The position numbers were made by a program, and so were the translations under genes. A DNA stretch of 53,026 nucleotides from positions 1 to 53,026 of the forward strand of contig NZ_FQXG01000014.1 in NCBI RefSeq assembly GCF_900129905.1, read 5' to 3'. This DNA is from Ferrimonas marina. Its GTDB lineage: Bacteria; Pseudomonadota; Gammaproteobacteria; Enterobacterales; Shewanellaceae. Shown piece after piece: positions 39,307-47,825 of the stretch (positions within the stretch are counted from its first letter, which is position 1; each line of letters begins with the position of its first letter). Below the pieces are notes generated by a model. The model was not told the origin of the DNA and did no database searches. It saw only the letters and a program-made list of their open reading frames with translations.

Positions 39307-40215
39307 ATGAGTTACCCCATCGGAACCCCAGGCCAGCCTTGGGGCGAGCGAGAGCGGACCCAATGGCGCGCCCAGGCCCGCATTCAGCGCAGCTACCAGG
39401 AACAGGTGCTGGACCGACTGGCCTCGCTCAGCGATCAGTTTCAGCGCCACCAATACGGCGCGCTGTCGGTCGACCCCAACCGTTATCCACTGATCGCCCT
39501 CACCAGCCCCACCTGGCACCCCGGTCGTCCCAAGATCCTGATCACCGGTGGCGTCCACGGCTACGAGACCAGCGGGGTACAGGGAGCGCTGGCCTTCGCC
39601 GCCGATCATGCCGGCCGTTACGCCGAGCAGTTCGACTTTGTGCTGCTGCCCTGCATCAGCCCCTGGGGCTACGAGACCATCAACCGATGGAATCCGCACT
39701 GCGTCGATCCCAACCGCTCCTTCGTCAACGACAGCCCATCGGAGGAGGCGGCGGCAGCCATGGCTTTTGTCCATAGCCTGGGGCTTGAGTTTGACGCCCA
39801 CCTGGACCTGCATGAGACCACCGACTCCGACCGGGACGAGTTTCGTCCGGCCCTGGCCGCCCGGGACGGTAAGCGCTTTGGCCAGGAGCACATCCCCGAT
39901 GGCTTCTATACCGTGGCCGACAGCGACAACCCGCAGCCGGCATTCCAGCAGGCCATCATTGAAGCCGTGGCCAAGGTCACCCACATCGCGCCGGCCGACG
40001 CCAATGGCGAGATCATCGGTGCGCCGGTCCAGCAACCTGGGGTGATCCATTACCCCAAACGCAGCCTTGGCCTGTGTGGCGGCATGACCCAAGCCCGCTT
40101 CGTCACCACCACCGAGGTCTATCCGGACAGCCCCAAGGCCACCCCTGAGCAGTGCAATGCCGCCCAGGTTGCCGCCATCTGTGGGGCGCTGGATCACCTG
40201 CTCAATCAGGGCTGA
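39307..40215 (+). CDS. M14 family zinc carboxypeptidase-like protein
   Basis: Metallo-peptidase or deacylase of 302 aa, cytoplasmic (no signal). Zinc motif HGYE in TGGVHGYETSG, third ligand His in AHLDLHETTDSD, substrate Arg in VDPNRSF and likely catalytic Glu in TTTEVYPDS. AAGGA lies before ATG. It is followed by an ArgR-box-controlled transporter; the M14 superfamily also includes succinylglutamate desuccinylase, but the sequence looks more like the peptidase branch. Confidence 0.85.
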   Translation: MSYPIGTPGQPWGERERTQWRAQARIQRSYQEQVLDRLASLSDQFQRHQYGALSVDPNRYPLIALTSPTWHPGRPKILITGGVHGYETSGVQGALAFAADHAGRYAEQFDFVLLPCISPWGYETINRWNPHCVDPNRSFVNDSPSEEAAAAMAFVHSLGLEFDAHLDLHETTDSDRDEFRPALAARDGKRFGQEHIPDGFYTVADSDNPQPAFQQAIIEAVAKVTHIAPADANGEIIGAPVQQPGVIHYPKRSLGLCGGMTQARFVTTTEVYPDSPKATPEQCNAAQVAAICGALDHLLNQG

Positions 40216-40222
40216 TCCCCTC

Positions 40223-40243
40223 GCCCGCCCCAGTGGGGCGGGC
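40223..40243 (+). terminator. Hairpin after the M14 gene
   Basis: Perfect 9-bp GC stem (GCCCGCCCC / GGGGCGGGC) eight bases after the stop, without a T tract. It may slow or stop transcription. Confidence 0.45.
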
Positions 40244-40293
40244 GCCACCTCCCCCTACTCTCCACCGAATGGTTTTTTATTCACTTTTAAAGC

Positions 40294-40367
40294 TTGCTTA
40301 TTCATTGATGCCTGTTACTATGCCCCCAAAGCATAGTTATGCTGTATTAATTCAATAATTATTCATC
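40294..40367 (+). promoter_or_regulatory. Promoter with paired ARG boxes before YjiH gene
   Basis: TTGCTT (40294-40299) and TACTAT (40316-40321), 16 bp apart, form a possible promoter. Just downstream, AGCATAGTTATGCT (40330-40343) and TCAATAATTATTCA (40352-40365) match the ArgR operator; the second differs from TGAATNNNNATTCA at one place when read on the minus strand. Centres are 22 bp apart, near the usual 21. This predicts repression by ArgR with arginine. Confidence 0.65.
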
Positions 40368-40381
40368 GAGAGAGTAGTACG

Positions 40382-41761
40382 ATGACTGAGCATGTCCTAA
40401 ACACAGGCGAGAGCGAAAAGCTCAATAACACCCGGAACCTGATGATGTTCCTGATCCCCTCCCTGCTGGGCCTGCTGTTCTTCCTGGCCCCGCTGAGCGT
40501 GGACGGCAGCGTCACCTTCCCGCTGGCTCTGATGGCCAAGGGCCTGAAAGGGCTGCTGGGCGACGCCATCCTGCCCCTGGTAACCGGCGTGATCAGCTTT
40601 ACCGCCCTGGCCTCCCTGGTGGCCAGCCTGGCCAAGCCCGGCTTGGTCACTAACAGTCCGCTGCTGACCCGGCTGTTCTGTGTCAGCCCCGCCTGGCTGG
40701 CAGTGCGGCTGCTCGGCGCGGTGTTCACCCTGATGACCCTGAACCAGTGGGGTCCGGAGATCCTGTGGAGTGCCGATACCGGCGGCCTGGTGCTGAACGA
40801 TCTGCTGCCCTCGCTGTTCGTTACCTTCTTCTTTGCCGGCCTGCTGCTGCCGCTGCTGCTCAGCTTCGGCCTGCTGGAGCTGCTCGGTACCCTGCTGAGC
40901 AAGGTGATGCGGCCGCTGTTCCGGCTGCCGGGTCGCTCCGCCATCGACTGCCTCTCCTCCTGGCTCGGCGACGGTACCGTGGGCGTGATCCTCACCAGCA
41001 AGCAGTATGAAGAGAAGAAGTACACCCAACGGGAGGCGGCCGTGGTGGCCACCATGTTCTCCACCGTGGGGATCTCCTTCTCCCTGGTGGTACTGACCCA
41101 GGTGGGCCTGGAGAACTACTTCGTGCCCTTCTACGGCACCATCTGTCTGGCCGGTGTGGTCGCCGCCATGGTGATCCAGTACCTGCCGCCGCTGTCCTAC
41201 AAGAAGGACGTCTACATCGACGGCAGCACCCCGAACCGGGATGACGAGCTGGTGCCGGCCGGCATGTCCACCGCCAAGTACGGCTACCAGCTGGCCCTGC
41301 AGCGGGCCAGCAAAGTGCAGAGCCTGGGCAGCGTGGCCAAGCAGGGTGTGGGCAATGCCCTGGACATGGTGATCGGCGTACTGCCGGTGGTCATGGCCAT
41401 CGGTACCGTTGGCCTGGTAATCGCCGAAGCCACCCCGCTGTTTGCCTGGCTGGGTGCCCCCTTTGTGCCGCTGCTGGAGTGGCTGGCCGTACCTCAGGCC
41501 GCTGAAGCTGCTCAAGCGGTGATGGTCGGCTTCACCGACATGTACGTCCCCTCCATCCTGGTGACTGGCCTGGAGAGCGACATGACCCGCTTTATCATCG
41601 CGGCGCTGTCTGTGACCCAGCTGATCTTCATGTCCGAGACCGGCTCCGTGATCCTCAGCAGCAAGCTGCCACTGAACTTCCTGGAACTGGCGGCGCTGTT
41701 CCTGCTGCGGACCCTGGTGACCCTGCCGATCATCGTCCTGGTGGCCCACTGGATCTTCTGA
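40382..41761 (+). CDS. yjiH: YjiH family transporter, ArgR-box controlled
   Basis: Inner-membrane protein of 459 aa with about 10-11 hydrophobic segments and the nucleoside-recognition (GATE) domain of the YjiH family; family substrate is unproven. Conserved blocks include CLSSWLGDGTVGVILTSKQY and GFTDMYVPSILVTG. The two ARG boxes in its leader suggest a substrate tied to arginine or related amino acids. The M14 gene upstream may supply amino acids to it, but they are 166 bases apart with separate signals. Confidence 0.85.
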   Translation: MTEHVLNTGESEKLNNTRNLMMFLIPSLLGLLFFLAPLSVDGSVTFPLALMAKGLKGLLGDAILPLVTGVISFTALASLVASLAKPGLVTNSPLLTRLFCVSPAWLAVRLLGAVFTLMTLNQWGPEILWSADTGGLVLNDLLPSLFVTFFFAGLLLPLLLSFGLLELLGTLLSKVMRPLFRLPGRSAIDCLSSWLGDGTVGVILTSKQYEEKKYTQREAAVVATMFSTVGISFSLVVLTQVGLENYFVPFYGTICLAGVVAAMVIQYLPPLSYKKDVYIDGSTPNRDDELVPAGMSTAKYGYQLALQRASKVQSLGSVAKQGVGNALDMVIGVLPVVMAIGTVGLVIAEATPLFAWLGAPFVPLLEWLAVPQAAEAAQAVMVGFTDMYVPSILVTGLESDMTRFIIAALSVTQLIFMSETGSVILSSKLPLNFLELAALFLLRTLVTLPIIVLVAHWIF

Positions 41762-41777
41762 TCCCCAGCGGATAAAC

Positions 41778-41814
41778 AACGCCGCCCCGTCCTATCAGGA
41801 CGGGGCGGCGTTTT
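41778..41814. terminator. Bidirectional terminator after YjiH gene
   Basis: Long AACGCCGCCCCGTCC / GGACGGGGCGGCGTT stem with a short loop and a T run, between the convergent YjiH and radical SAM genes. Confidence 0.85.
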
Positions 41815-41840
41815 CGTATGGAGGGTGCTTTGGATCGGGC

Positions 41841-42443
41841 TTAGCCGACGATATCGAGCTGGCGCGGCTTAAAGCGGGCCCCCGCTGCCTCAACAATGGC
41901 CTGACAGGCGGCCATGTCCACCCCCTCCAACCCGTCGATGGCGGAGACCTCCACCGAGTCGATGTAGTTGGGTGCCTGGCGGATAAATTCGCGCACGGCA
42001 TCGTACGACCCCTTCAGCTTGGGGGCGCAATGGCGCTGATAGGTAACCTCATCCTGGGTGTTGAGGGAGATGGAGAGGGCGTCCACGCAGCTGGCCAGCT
42101 GCGGCAGGATATTGCGGCGGTGAAACAGGCTGCCCAGCCCATCGGTATTGACCCGCACCCGACCGCCCCGGGCTTTGATCGCCTTGGCCACACTCAGCAG
42201 GGTCTCCAGGTTCAGGGTCGGCTCACCATAGCCACAAAACACGTACTCGTCGAACTGGCTTACCTCACCGAGCAGCGGCAACAGCGCCTCGGCGCTCGGC
42301 TGACTGTCCAGCCCCAGTTGATACTGGTGCACCTGGGTCGAGCCGTTTTGCTTAGGGCAGAAGCGGCAGCGCAGGGTACAGCGCCCGGTGATGTTGAGGT
42401 AGCGGCTGTTGCGGATGTCGTAGACCAGGGTGGCGTTGCTCAT
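41841..42443 (-). CDS. TatD-associated radical SAM protein
   Basis: Radical SAM enzyme of 200 aa with iron-sulphur motif CTLRCRFC (CxxxCxxC, Cys22-Cys29) and FCGYGEPTL, VRVNTDG blocks. Resembles the TatD-linked radical SAM family (TIGR04038-type). No tatD gene is seen nearby. Target unknown. Confidence 0.85.
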   Translation of the reverse strand: MSNATLVYDIRNSRYLNITGRCTLRCRFCPKQNGSTQVHQYQLGLDSQPSAEALLPLLGEVSQFDEYVFCGYGEPTLNLETLLSVAKAIKARGGRVRVNTDGLGSLFHRRNILPQLASCVDALSISLNTQDEVTYQRHCAPKLKGSYDAVREFIRQAPNYIDSVEVSAIDGLEGVDMAACQAIVEAAGARFKPRQLDIVG

Positions 42444-42545
42444 GGCAGGAACCTGTTAACCGGAAGAGCCCCAGCCTAACGGCTGGCGAGCGCTCGGGGC
42501 AGCGTGTGGCCAGCAAAACCTGCGCTGGCTCACGCCCCGGTCCCG

Positions 42546-43262
42546 TCAGCCCAGGCGCTGAGCCAGCACAAACAGGAAATTGGGCTGGGTGGTGAGGCGC
42601 TGGTACACCTCGGGATTACGCTGGCGCAGCCGTTCACTGGCCGTGCCCTCCTGCAGTTGGGTGATCACCAGGCCGTTGTCGGTCACTGCGCTGATCTGCT
42701 CCGACAGTGAGCGTCGGTAGAAAACCACCTCCACCGGCGCCCCGACGGTGTGCCAGGTGTCGGTCAACGCTTCACGGGCGTAGTAGTTGCCAGTAGGGGA
42801 CAGCGCGGCATCCGCCACCGGGTTGTGGGTGGAGAACAGCAGCTGGCCCTGGGATTTGAGCACCCGGGCACACTCGGCGAAGAAGGGGTGCTGATCCGCC
42901 AGATAATGCACCATCAGGGGACAGAGCACCAGATCATACTGCTCATCGGCTTCACCGGGCAGCCCCTGGCTCAGATCCTGGGCATAGCAGTGCAGATCCG
43001 GGCACGGACCAAAGCGCTTACCCACCAGCGCCACCATCTCAGCAGAGCGATCTACCGCGGTGACATGGGCGCCTCGCTTAAGCAGCTCAGCCACGTACTC
43101 CCCTGGGCCACAGCCCAGGTCCAGCACCCGCTTGCCGCGCAGATCCGGCAAGGCCTGATCGAGCATCGCCAGGGTGGTGGGGCGCTCGAACTCGGCGTTA
43201 TAGTCGTTGTCCTTGATCGCCTCGGCGTAGGCCCGGGCGTGCTTACCGTACAGCTCACTCAT
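42546..43262 (-). CDS. Class I SAM-dependent methyltransferase
   Basis: Protein of 238 aa with methyltransferase motif I LDLGCGPGEYVAEL (about 47-60), motif II VTAVDRSAEMV and YDLVLCPLMVHYLAD. Substrate unknown; small molecule is likely (Methyltransf_11 type). The ATG at 43262 overlaps the end of the HD gene by eight bases, so the two are coupled. A longer frame runs antisense and is not used. Confidence 0.85.
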   Translation of the reverse strand: MSELYGKHARAYAEAIKDNDYNAEFERPTTLAMLDQALPDLRGKRVLDLGCGPGEYVAELLKRGAHVTAVDRSAEMVALVGKRFGPCPDLHCYAQDLSQGLPGEADEQYDLVLCPLMVHYLADQHPFFAECARVLKSQGQLLFSTHNPVADAALSPTGNYYAREALTDTWHTVGAPVEVVFYRRSLSEQISAVTDNGLVITQLQEGTASERLRQRNPEVYQRLTTQPNFLFVLAQRLG

Positions 43263-43869
43263 GGGATCTGCTTTGCTCGCTGCGCAGCAGGCCATCCTGC
43301 TCCGCCTGATCCAGCTGGCGTTGCAGCAGCTGCCACAACGCCGGCACCCCCTCGCCGATGCGGCTGTTGACCCTGAGCACCATCTCCTTGGAGACATCGT
43401 GCTTGCGCCAGCTGTGGCCGTCGCCATTGAGGTTGTGCAGCAGCGGGGGGACCCGGTCAATCGCCCGGGCAAAGCGGGCATCGTCGCTGTCGCCGGCCTC
43501 AAACTCCTGCCACAACGCCAGGTAGCCTTCAGCCACTGAGCTGGGCAGCAGCGCCAGCAATCGCTTCACCCCCTGCTCCTCGGCCTGTTTGTTCTCCGGC
43601 GTTTCGCTGGCGTAGATGATGGTGTCGCCGGCGTCGATCTCGCCCAGGTCGTGGATCAGCAGCATCTTGATCACCCGGTCGATGTTGACCGGCTTATCGG
43701 CGTAGGGGTGCAGCATCAGCGCCGACAGGCAGACGTGCCAGCTGTGCTCGGCGGAGTTTTCGAAGCGCTCCAGCCCGACTGGGCGGGTTTTGCGGTGAAC
43801 ATCCTTGAGCTTTTCAATCTCAACGATGAAGTCCAGCACCTGCTGGATGGCGTGAAGGGGTTGGGACAT
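43255..43869 (-). CDS. HD domain phosphohydrolase (HDDC2/YfbR-like)
   Basis: Metal-dependent phosphohydrolase of 204 aa, probably a 5'-nucleotidase. HD signature: His in AEHSWHV, HD in LLIHDLGEIDAGD and Asp in AIDRVPPLL. The ATG at 43869 has TGAGG upstream at five bases; GTG two codons before is less likely. First gene of a two-gene unit with the methyltransferase. Confidence 0.85.
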   Translation of the reverse strand: MSQPLHAIQQVLDFIVEIEKLKDVHRKTRPVGLERFENSAEHSWHVCLSALMLHPYADKPVNIDRVIKMLLIHDLGEIDAGDTIIYASETPENKQAEEQGVKRLLALLPSSVAEGYLALWQEFEAGDSDDARFARAIDRVPPLLHNLNGDGHSWRKHDVSKEMVLRVNSRIGEGVPALWQLLQRQLDQAEQDGLLRSEQSRSHE

Positions 43870-43926
43870 GATCACCTCAGACAGCTCAATGCCGCTTAGT
43901 GTACTCGCAATCGCTGTACGCCAGGC

Positions 43927-43952
43927 AAAAAGAAGCCCGGCGTAAGCCGGGC
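43927..43952 (-). terminator. Terminator upstream of HD gene
   Basis: GCCCGGC / GCCGGGC stem with a 4-base loop; minus strand continues CTTCTTTTT. It is 180 bases past the end of the secreted protein gene at 44133 and 58 bases before the HD gene, so it may end the former or attenuate the latter. Confidence 0.75.
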
Positions 43953-44132
43953 AGGGATCAAGTCCATAGGGGCAGGCGGGCTGGCCACATCGGAAGTGGA
44001 GGCAACCTCCGTGTTGCTAGGTCGTCCATGGGGCCGTTGTACCCGCTATCTAAGGTATCGGGGGGGACTGGGCTCAACAAGGCGACGAGGGCCGCCCTGG
44101 GCGTAAGAGATCCGCTCGAAAAACGGGCAGAA
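43953..44132. other. Structured gene-free stretch
   Basis: 180 bases with several short stems (GGAGG/CCTCC, GCAAC/GTTGC, CCAC/GTGG) before the terminator on the minus strand. No coding signal, and I could not match it to a known RNA family. It may be a long 3' end or an unrecognised RNA. Confidence 0.3.
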
Positions 44133-44723
44133 TCAGTCCTCGTAGCCCCAAGGGGTGACCGGCAAGGCCACCGGCTTGGTCAGGTCGAAGTCCACCTTGA
44201 AGTCGCGGCCGTCGCGGGTCAGGTGATAGACGAACTTCTCCGGGTAGATCTGCATGTGCCAGGTGTTGCCGTTGGACTGGGGGAAGCCCAGCCGGGTGAA
44301 CAGATCCTTGGAGTAATCGTCCGCCGGGAACGCCTGGTAGTTGGCGTAGCCGCGCTCCTCGGTGTGGCCACCGTACATGGTGGACTCATCGTCGGAGCCG
44401 TCTTTCATGCGGTGATCATGCTTGAGCAGGATCCCCGCCCCGGTCTGGGTCAGGATCCAGGTACGTGAGGCGTTGTCACCCACGTGGAACGGGATCTCCA
44501 AACGGTGCTCTTCGCACACCCTGACGTGCATCACCAGGCGCTGATCGCTGAAGCCATCCCCTTCGCGGGCACCGGACACCACCTGGCCTTCGAAGGCCTT
44601 GCCGCAGTGGGAGCGGATATTGTCAAAGAACGCCACCTGCTCCGGCACGGTGGTGGTGAAGGCGGCACTGGCCGGGGCCAGCCAGGAAGCCGCTAATGCG
44701 GCGAGAACGTACTGCTTTTTCAT
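44133..44723 (-). CDS. Secreted protein of unknown function
   Basis: Not recognised. 196 aa with a signal peptide MKKQYVLAALAASWLAPASA (cut near residue 20), two Cys (about 39 and 69) that may form a disulphide, and charged soluble sequence. Blocks ILLKHDHRMKDGSDDESTMYGGHT and GNTWHMQIYPEKFVYHL might be a ligand site. GGAGAG lies before the ATG at 44723. Periplasmic or outer-membrane-associated is likely. Confidence 0.75.
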   Translation of the reverse strand: MKKQYVLAALAASWLAPASAAFTTTVPEQVAFFDNIRSHCGKAFEGQVVSGAREGDGFSDQRLVMHVRVCEEHRLEIPFHVGDNASRTWILTQTGAGILLKHDHRMKDGSDDESTMYGGHTEERGYANYQAFPADDYSKDLFTRLGFPQSNGNTWHMQIYPEKFVYHLTRDGRDFKVDFDLTKPVALPVTPWGYED

Positions 44724-45024
44724 CAATCTCTCCTTTTGAGCCAGCCACTATAGGCAGCCGGGCCCAAGCCGCGCAAACTGGGCAAAGCCGAGATCCTGCT
44801 GCCGACTCGCGCAGTGGCAGGGGTTTGTTCGATGACCGGCGCAGGTCAATCCACAGGCCACGGCCAGAGCCGGATTCACCAGCAGATCTTGGCGTTTGAT
44901 CAGTGCGACATCACGCCAAATGAGGCACTAACGAGTGGTTTTCGCTGGTTTGGCAGGATACGCTGCAATGCTGAGTGATGGCACTGCAGACACCTTCGGG
45001 TGAAACTAACCAAAGGTTACAATC
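44724..45024. other. Divergent control region, nothing clear
   Basis: 301 bases between divergent genes. The only feature is a spaced inverted repeat TTGGCGT / ACGCCAA around 44890-44921, which could be an operator. No gene is seen. Confidence 0.3.
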
Positions 45025-45831
45025 ATGCATTTCCCCACGACCCTGCCAGCCCCGCACCGCACCTTTCTGCAGCAACTGCTTACCCAGCTGACCCTGGACA
45101 ACGACATCGTCGGCCTGGCCGCGGCGGGCTCCTTCAGTGACAACAGCATGGACGCCTACAGCGATCTGGATCTGGTGGTCGCGGTTGAGCCCGAGGCGTT
45201 CGATCGACTGATGCCCCAGCGCCAGCAGCGGATCCAACAGTGGCTGCCCCAGCAGCAGCTGCTCTCCAGCTTTACCGGAGAGCACGTGGGCGAGCCCCGC
45301 TTGCTGATCGCGCTGTACGACGATGGCAGCGGCAGCTTGCTGCACGTGGATTTCAAGTTCGTTCGGGTGGCCGATGCCCAGGTTCGGGTGGATGACCCCA
45401 CCATCCTGTGGGCCCGGGATGAGCGCCTGGCCCAGGCGTTAAGCCAGGGCGAGGGCCGCTACCCTCAACCGGATCCCCAATGGATCGAGGATCGCTTCTG
45501 GATCTGGCTGCACTACGGTGCCGGCAAGATCGCCCGGGGCGAGCTGTTCGAGGCGCTGGATTTCCTCAGCTTCCTGCGTTTGCAGGTGTTGGGCCCGCTG
45601 GCCCTGGCCCAGGCCGGCCATCCCCCTGCCGGGGTGCGTAAGCTGGAGCGCCTGCTGCCCGCCTTTGCCCAGCAGCTGCAGGCCACCGTTGCCCAGTACG
45701 ACGCCGACAGCCTGTGGCAGGCAACCGCAGCCACCGCCGGTTTGTATCTGCAGTTGCGCCCGGCGTCGGTACAGGTGCGCGAGCAGGCCCAAAGCGCCGC
45801 CATGGCCTACCTGGCGGCACATCAGCACTAG
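45025..45831 (+). CDS. Nucleotidyltransferase domain protein
   Basis: Protein of 268 aa with the Pol beta-type nucleotidyltransferase motif GSFSDNSMDAYSDLDLVV (GS and DxD, about 36-52) and third acid in LLHVDFKFV. The helical C-terminal half resembles AadA/AadE-type aminoglycoside adenylyltransferases in layout only, so a resistance role is not claimed. The ribosome binding site is weak (AAAGG). Confidence 0.75.
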   Translation: MHFPTTLPAPHRTFLQQLLTQLTLDNDIVGLAAAGSFSDNSMDAYSDLDLVVAVEPEAFDRLMPQRQQRIQQWLPQQQLLSSFTGEHVGEPRLLIALYDDGSGSLLHVDFKFVRVADAQVRVDDPTILWARDERLAQALSQGEGRYPQPDPQWIEDRFWIWLHYGAGKIARGELFEALDFLSFLRLQVLGPLALAQAGHPPAGVRKLERLLPAFAQQLQATVAQYDADSLWQATAATAGLYLQLRPASVQVREQAQSAAMAYLAAHQH

Positions 45832-45845
45832 CTCGGCGCTTACCA

Positions 45846-45877
45846 ACAAAAACGGCCTCCGAGGAGGCCGTTTTTTG
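45846..45877. terminator. Bidirectional terminator
   Basis: AACGGCCTCC / GGAGGCCGTT stem with flanking A and T runs between the convergent nucleotidyltransferase and etfA genes. Confidence 0.9.
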
Positions 45878-45890
45878 TTTCGCTGTTCTG

Positions 45891-46820
45891 TTACAGCTCG
45901 GCTTCCAGCTGCGGCAGGGCCTCGAACAGGTCTCCCACCAGGCCGTAGTCCGCCACCTGGAAGATCGGCGCGTCCTCATCCTTGTTGATCGCCACGATCA
46001 CCTTGGAGTCCTTCATCCCCGCCAGGTGCTGGATGGCACCGGAGATCCCCACCGCGATATAGAGCTGCGGTGCCACGATCTTGCCGGTCTGACCCACCTG
46101 CATGTCGTTGGGAACAAAGCCCGCGTCCACCGCGGCGCGGGAGGCGCCCACCGCGGCCCCCAGCTTGTCGGCGATGGCATCGAGCAGCTGGAAGTTATCG
46201 CCATTGCCCATGCCACGGCCACCGGAGATCACCACGGATGCGGCGGTCAGATCCGGTCGATCCGACTCGGCCAGCTTGTCTTCCACATGACGGCTGAGCT
46301 CAAAGCCCGGTCCAGCCGACAGGGCCTCCACCGGCGCGCTGCCGCCCTGGGCAGCCACGGCATCAAAGCCGGTACCCCGGACGGTGATCACCTTGATGGC
46401 ATCCTCCGACTGTACCGTGGCAATGGCGTTGCCGGCGTAGATGGGACGACGGAAGGTATCACTCCCCTCCACCGCCACGATGTCAGAGATCTGGTTCACA
46501 TCCAGCAGGGCAGCCACCCGGGGGGCGACGTTCTTGCCGGTGGTGGTGGCAGCAAACAGGATATGACCAAACTGGGCGCCGATCTGCACCACCAGATCCG
46601 CCAGGCTCTCGGCCAGTTGATGCTGGTAATCGGCACTGTCGGCCAGCAGTACCTTGGTGACCGCGGGGATATGACTGGCGGCCTCGGCCACCGCCTGACA
46701 GCCCTGGCCCGCCACCAGCAAGGTGACCTCGTCCCCCAGCGCCTCGGCCGCTGCCAGGGTATTCAGGGTGACCGGCTTCAACTCGTGATTATCGTGTTCT
46801 GCAATTACTAAGATACTCAT
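45891..46820 (-). CDS. etfA: Electron transfer flavoprotein alpha subunit
   Basis: FAD-binding subunit passing electrons from acyl-CoA dehydrogenases to the quinone pool. The 309-aa product starts [11 protein letters not shown]; the FAD domain has [10 protein letters not shown] and the closing [20 protein letters not shown]. Normal length. 62 bases after etfB. Confidence 0.97.
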   Translation of the reverse strand: MSILVIAEHDNHELKPVTLNTLAAAEALGDEVTLLVAGQGCQAVAEAASHIPAVTKVLLADSADYQHQLAESLADLVVQIGAQFGHILFAATTTGKNVAPRVAALLDVNQISDIVAVEGSDTFRRPIYAGNAIATVQSEDAIKVITVRGTGFDAVAAQGGSAPVEALSAGPGFELSRHVEDKLAESDRPDLTAASVVISGGRGMGNGDNFQLLDAIADKLGAAVGASRAAVDAGFVPNDMQVGQTGKIVAPQLYIAVGISGAIQHLAGMKDSKVIVAINKDEDAPIFQVADYGLVGDLFEALPQLEAEL

Positions 46821-46882
46821 AAACCTATCCTTATTGGCACCATCGCTCGGCTTGATCGCGATGGTGGTCCTGTCTTTGTCCG

Positions 46883-47632
46883 TTACAGGACCTTGGCTTC
46901 GTTCTTCAGCTTGTCCACCAGCTCCGCCACGGTGCTGACCTTGACGCCCGCGGTGCGGCTCGGCGGGTTGTCCACCCGCACGGTCTTAAGCTTCTGGCTG
47001 ATGCTCACACCCAGATCATCGGCGCTGAGCACCTCCAGCGGCTTGCGCTTGGCCTTCATGATGTTGGGCAGGGAGGCGTAGCGCGGCTCATTGAGGCGCA
47101 GATCCGTGGTCACCACCGCCGGCAGACTCAGCTCCAGGGTCTGCAAACCGCCATCCACTTCACGGGTAACGGTGGCCTTGCCATCAGCGATGATCAGCTC
47201 AGAGGCAAAGGTGGCCTGGGGCAGCTTGCTCAGGGCCGCCACCATCTGGCCGGTCTGGTTGTTGTCGGAGTCGATCGCCTGCTTGCCCAGCAGCACCAGG
47301 TCCGGTTGCTCCTTCGCCACCACGGCACTGAGCAGCTTGGCGATGCTGAGGGGGTCCATGGCGTCAGCCACATCAACCTGGATGGCACGATCGGCACCCA
47401 GGGCCAGGGCGGTGCGCAGTTGTTCCTGGCAGGCCTTGTCACCGATGGAGACCACCACGATCTCCTCCGCTACCCCTTTCTCCTTGAGTCGGACCGCCTC
47501 TTCCACCGCGATCTCACAGAAGGGGTTGATGGCCATCTTGGTATTAGCCAGATCCACGTCGGAGTTGTCGGCCTTGACCCGAACCCGAACGTTGTAGTCG
47601 ATTACGCGTTTCACCGCGACCAGTACTTTCAT
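46883..47632 (-). CDS. etfB: Electron transfer flavoprotein beta subunit
   Basis: AMP-binding subunit of ETF. The 249-aa product begins [19 protein letters not shown] and has [29 protein letters not shown] and the VTREVDGG recognition loop region. The ATG at 47632 has GGAAGAG upstream; the longer frame is not coding. The leader 47633-47825 holds the promoter; I see no clear operator. Confidence 0.97.
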   Translation of the reverse strand: MKVLVAVKRVIDYNVRVRVKADNSDVDLANTKMAINPFCEIAVEEAVRLKEKGVAEEIVVVSIGDKACQEQLRTALALGADRAIQVDVADAMDPLSIAKLLSAVVAKEQPDLVLLGKQAIDSDNNQTGQMVAALSKLPQATFASELIIADGKATVTREVDGGLQTLELSLPAVVTTDLRLNEPRYASLPNIMKAKRKPLEVLSADDLGVSISQKLKTVRVDNPPSRTAGVKVSTVAELVDKLKNEAKVL

Positions 47633-47825
47633 CTCTTCCACCCAAATGTCGACGCGCATCCATGGCGCAGGAACGAAGCCCCATTCTGTGATCCGGCGCA
47701 CACCCTTGCCAATGACCAGATGGGCCAAAACAATAGACAAGATCGGCCAGAAAGCTTTACACCCGCAGTGATTGGGAGTGGGAAACGAGGTCTGTCAGCG
47801 CGAAATGTAAACACCCACTTTCGGG

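Noticed and set aside
43953-44132. Possible 6S or SRP RNA.
   Set aside because: A CCAGTCCCC-like stretch resembles 6S by chance, but the closing stem and other conserved parts of 6S, and the SRP tetraloop, are missing.
45025-45831. Aminoglycoside resistance gene.
   Set aside because: Only the general nucleotidyltransferase motif is seen; there is no close likeness to known resistance enzymes and the setting is core genome.
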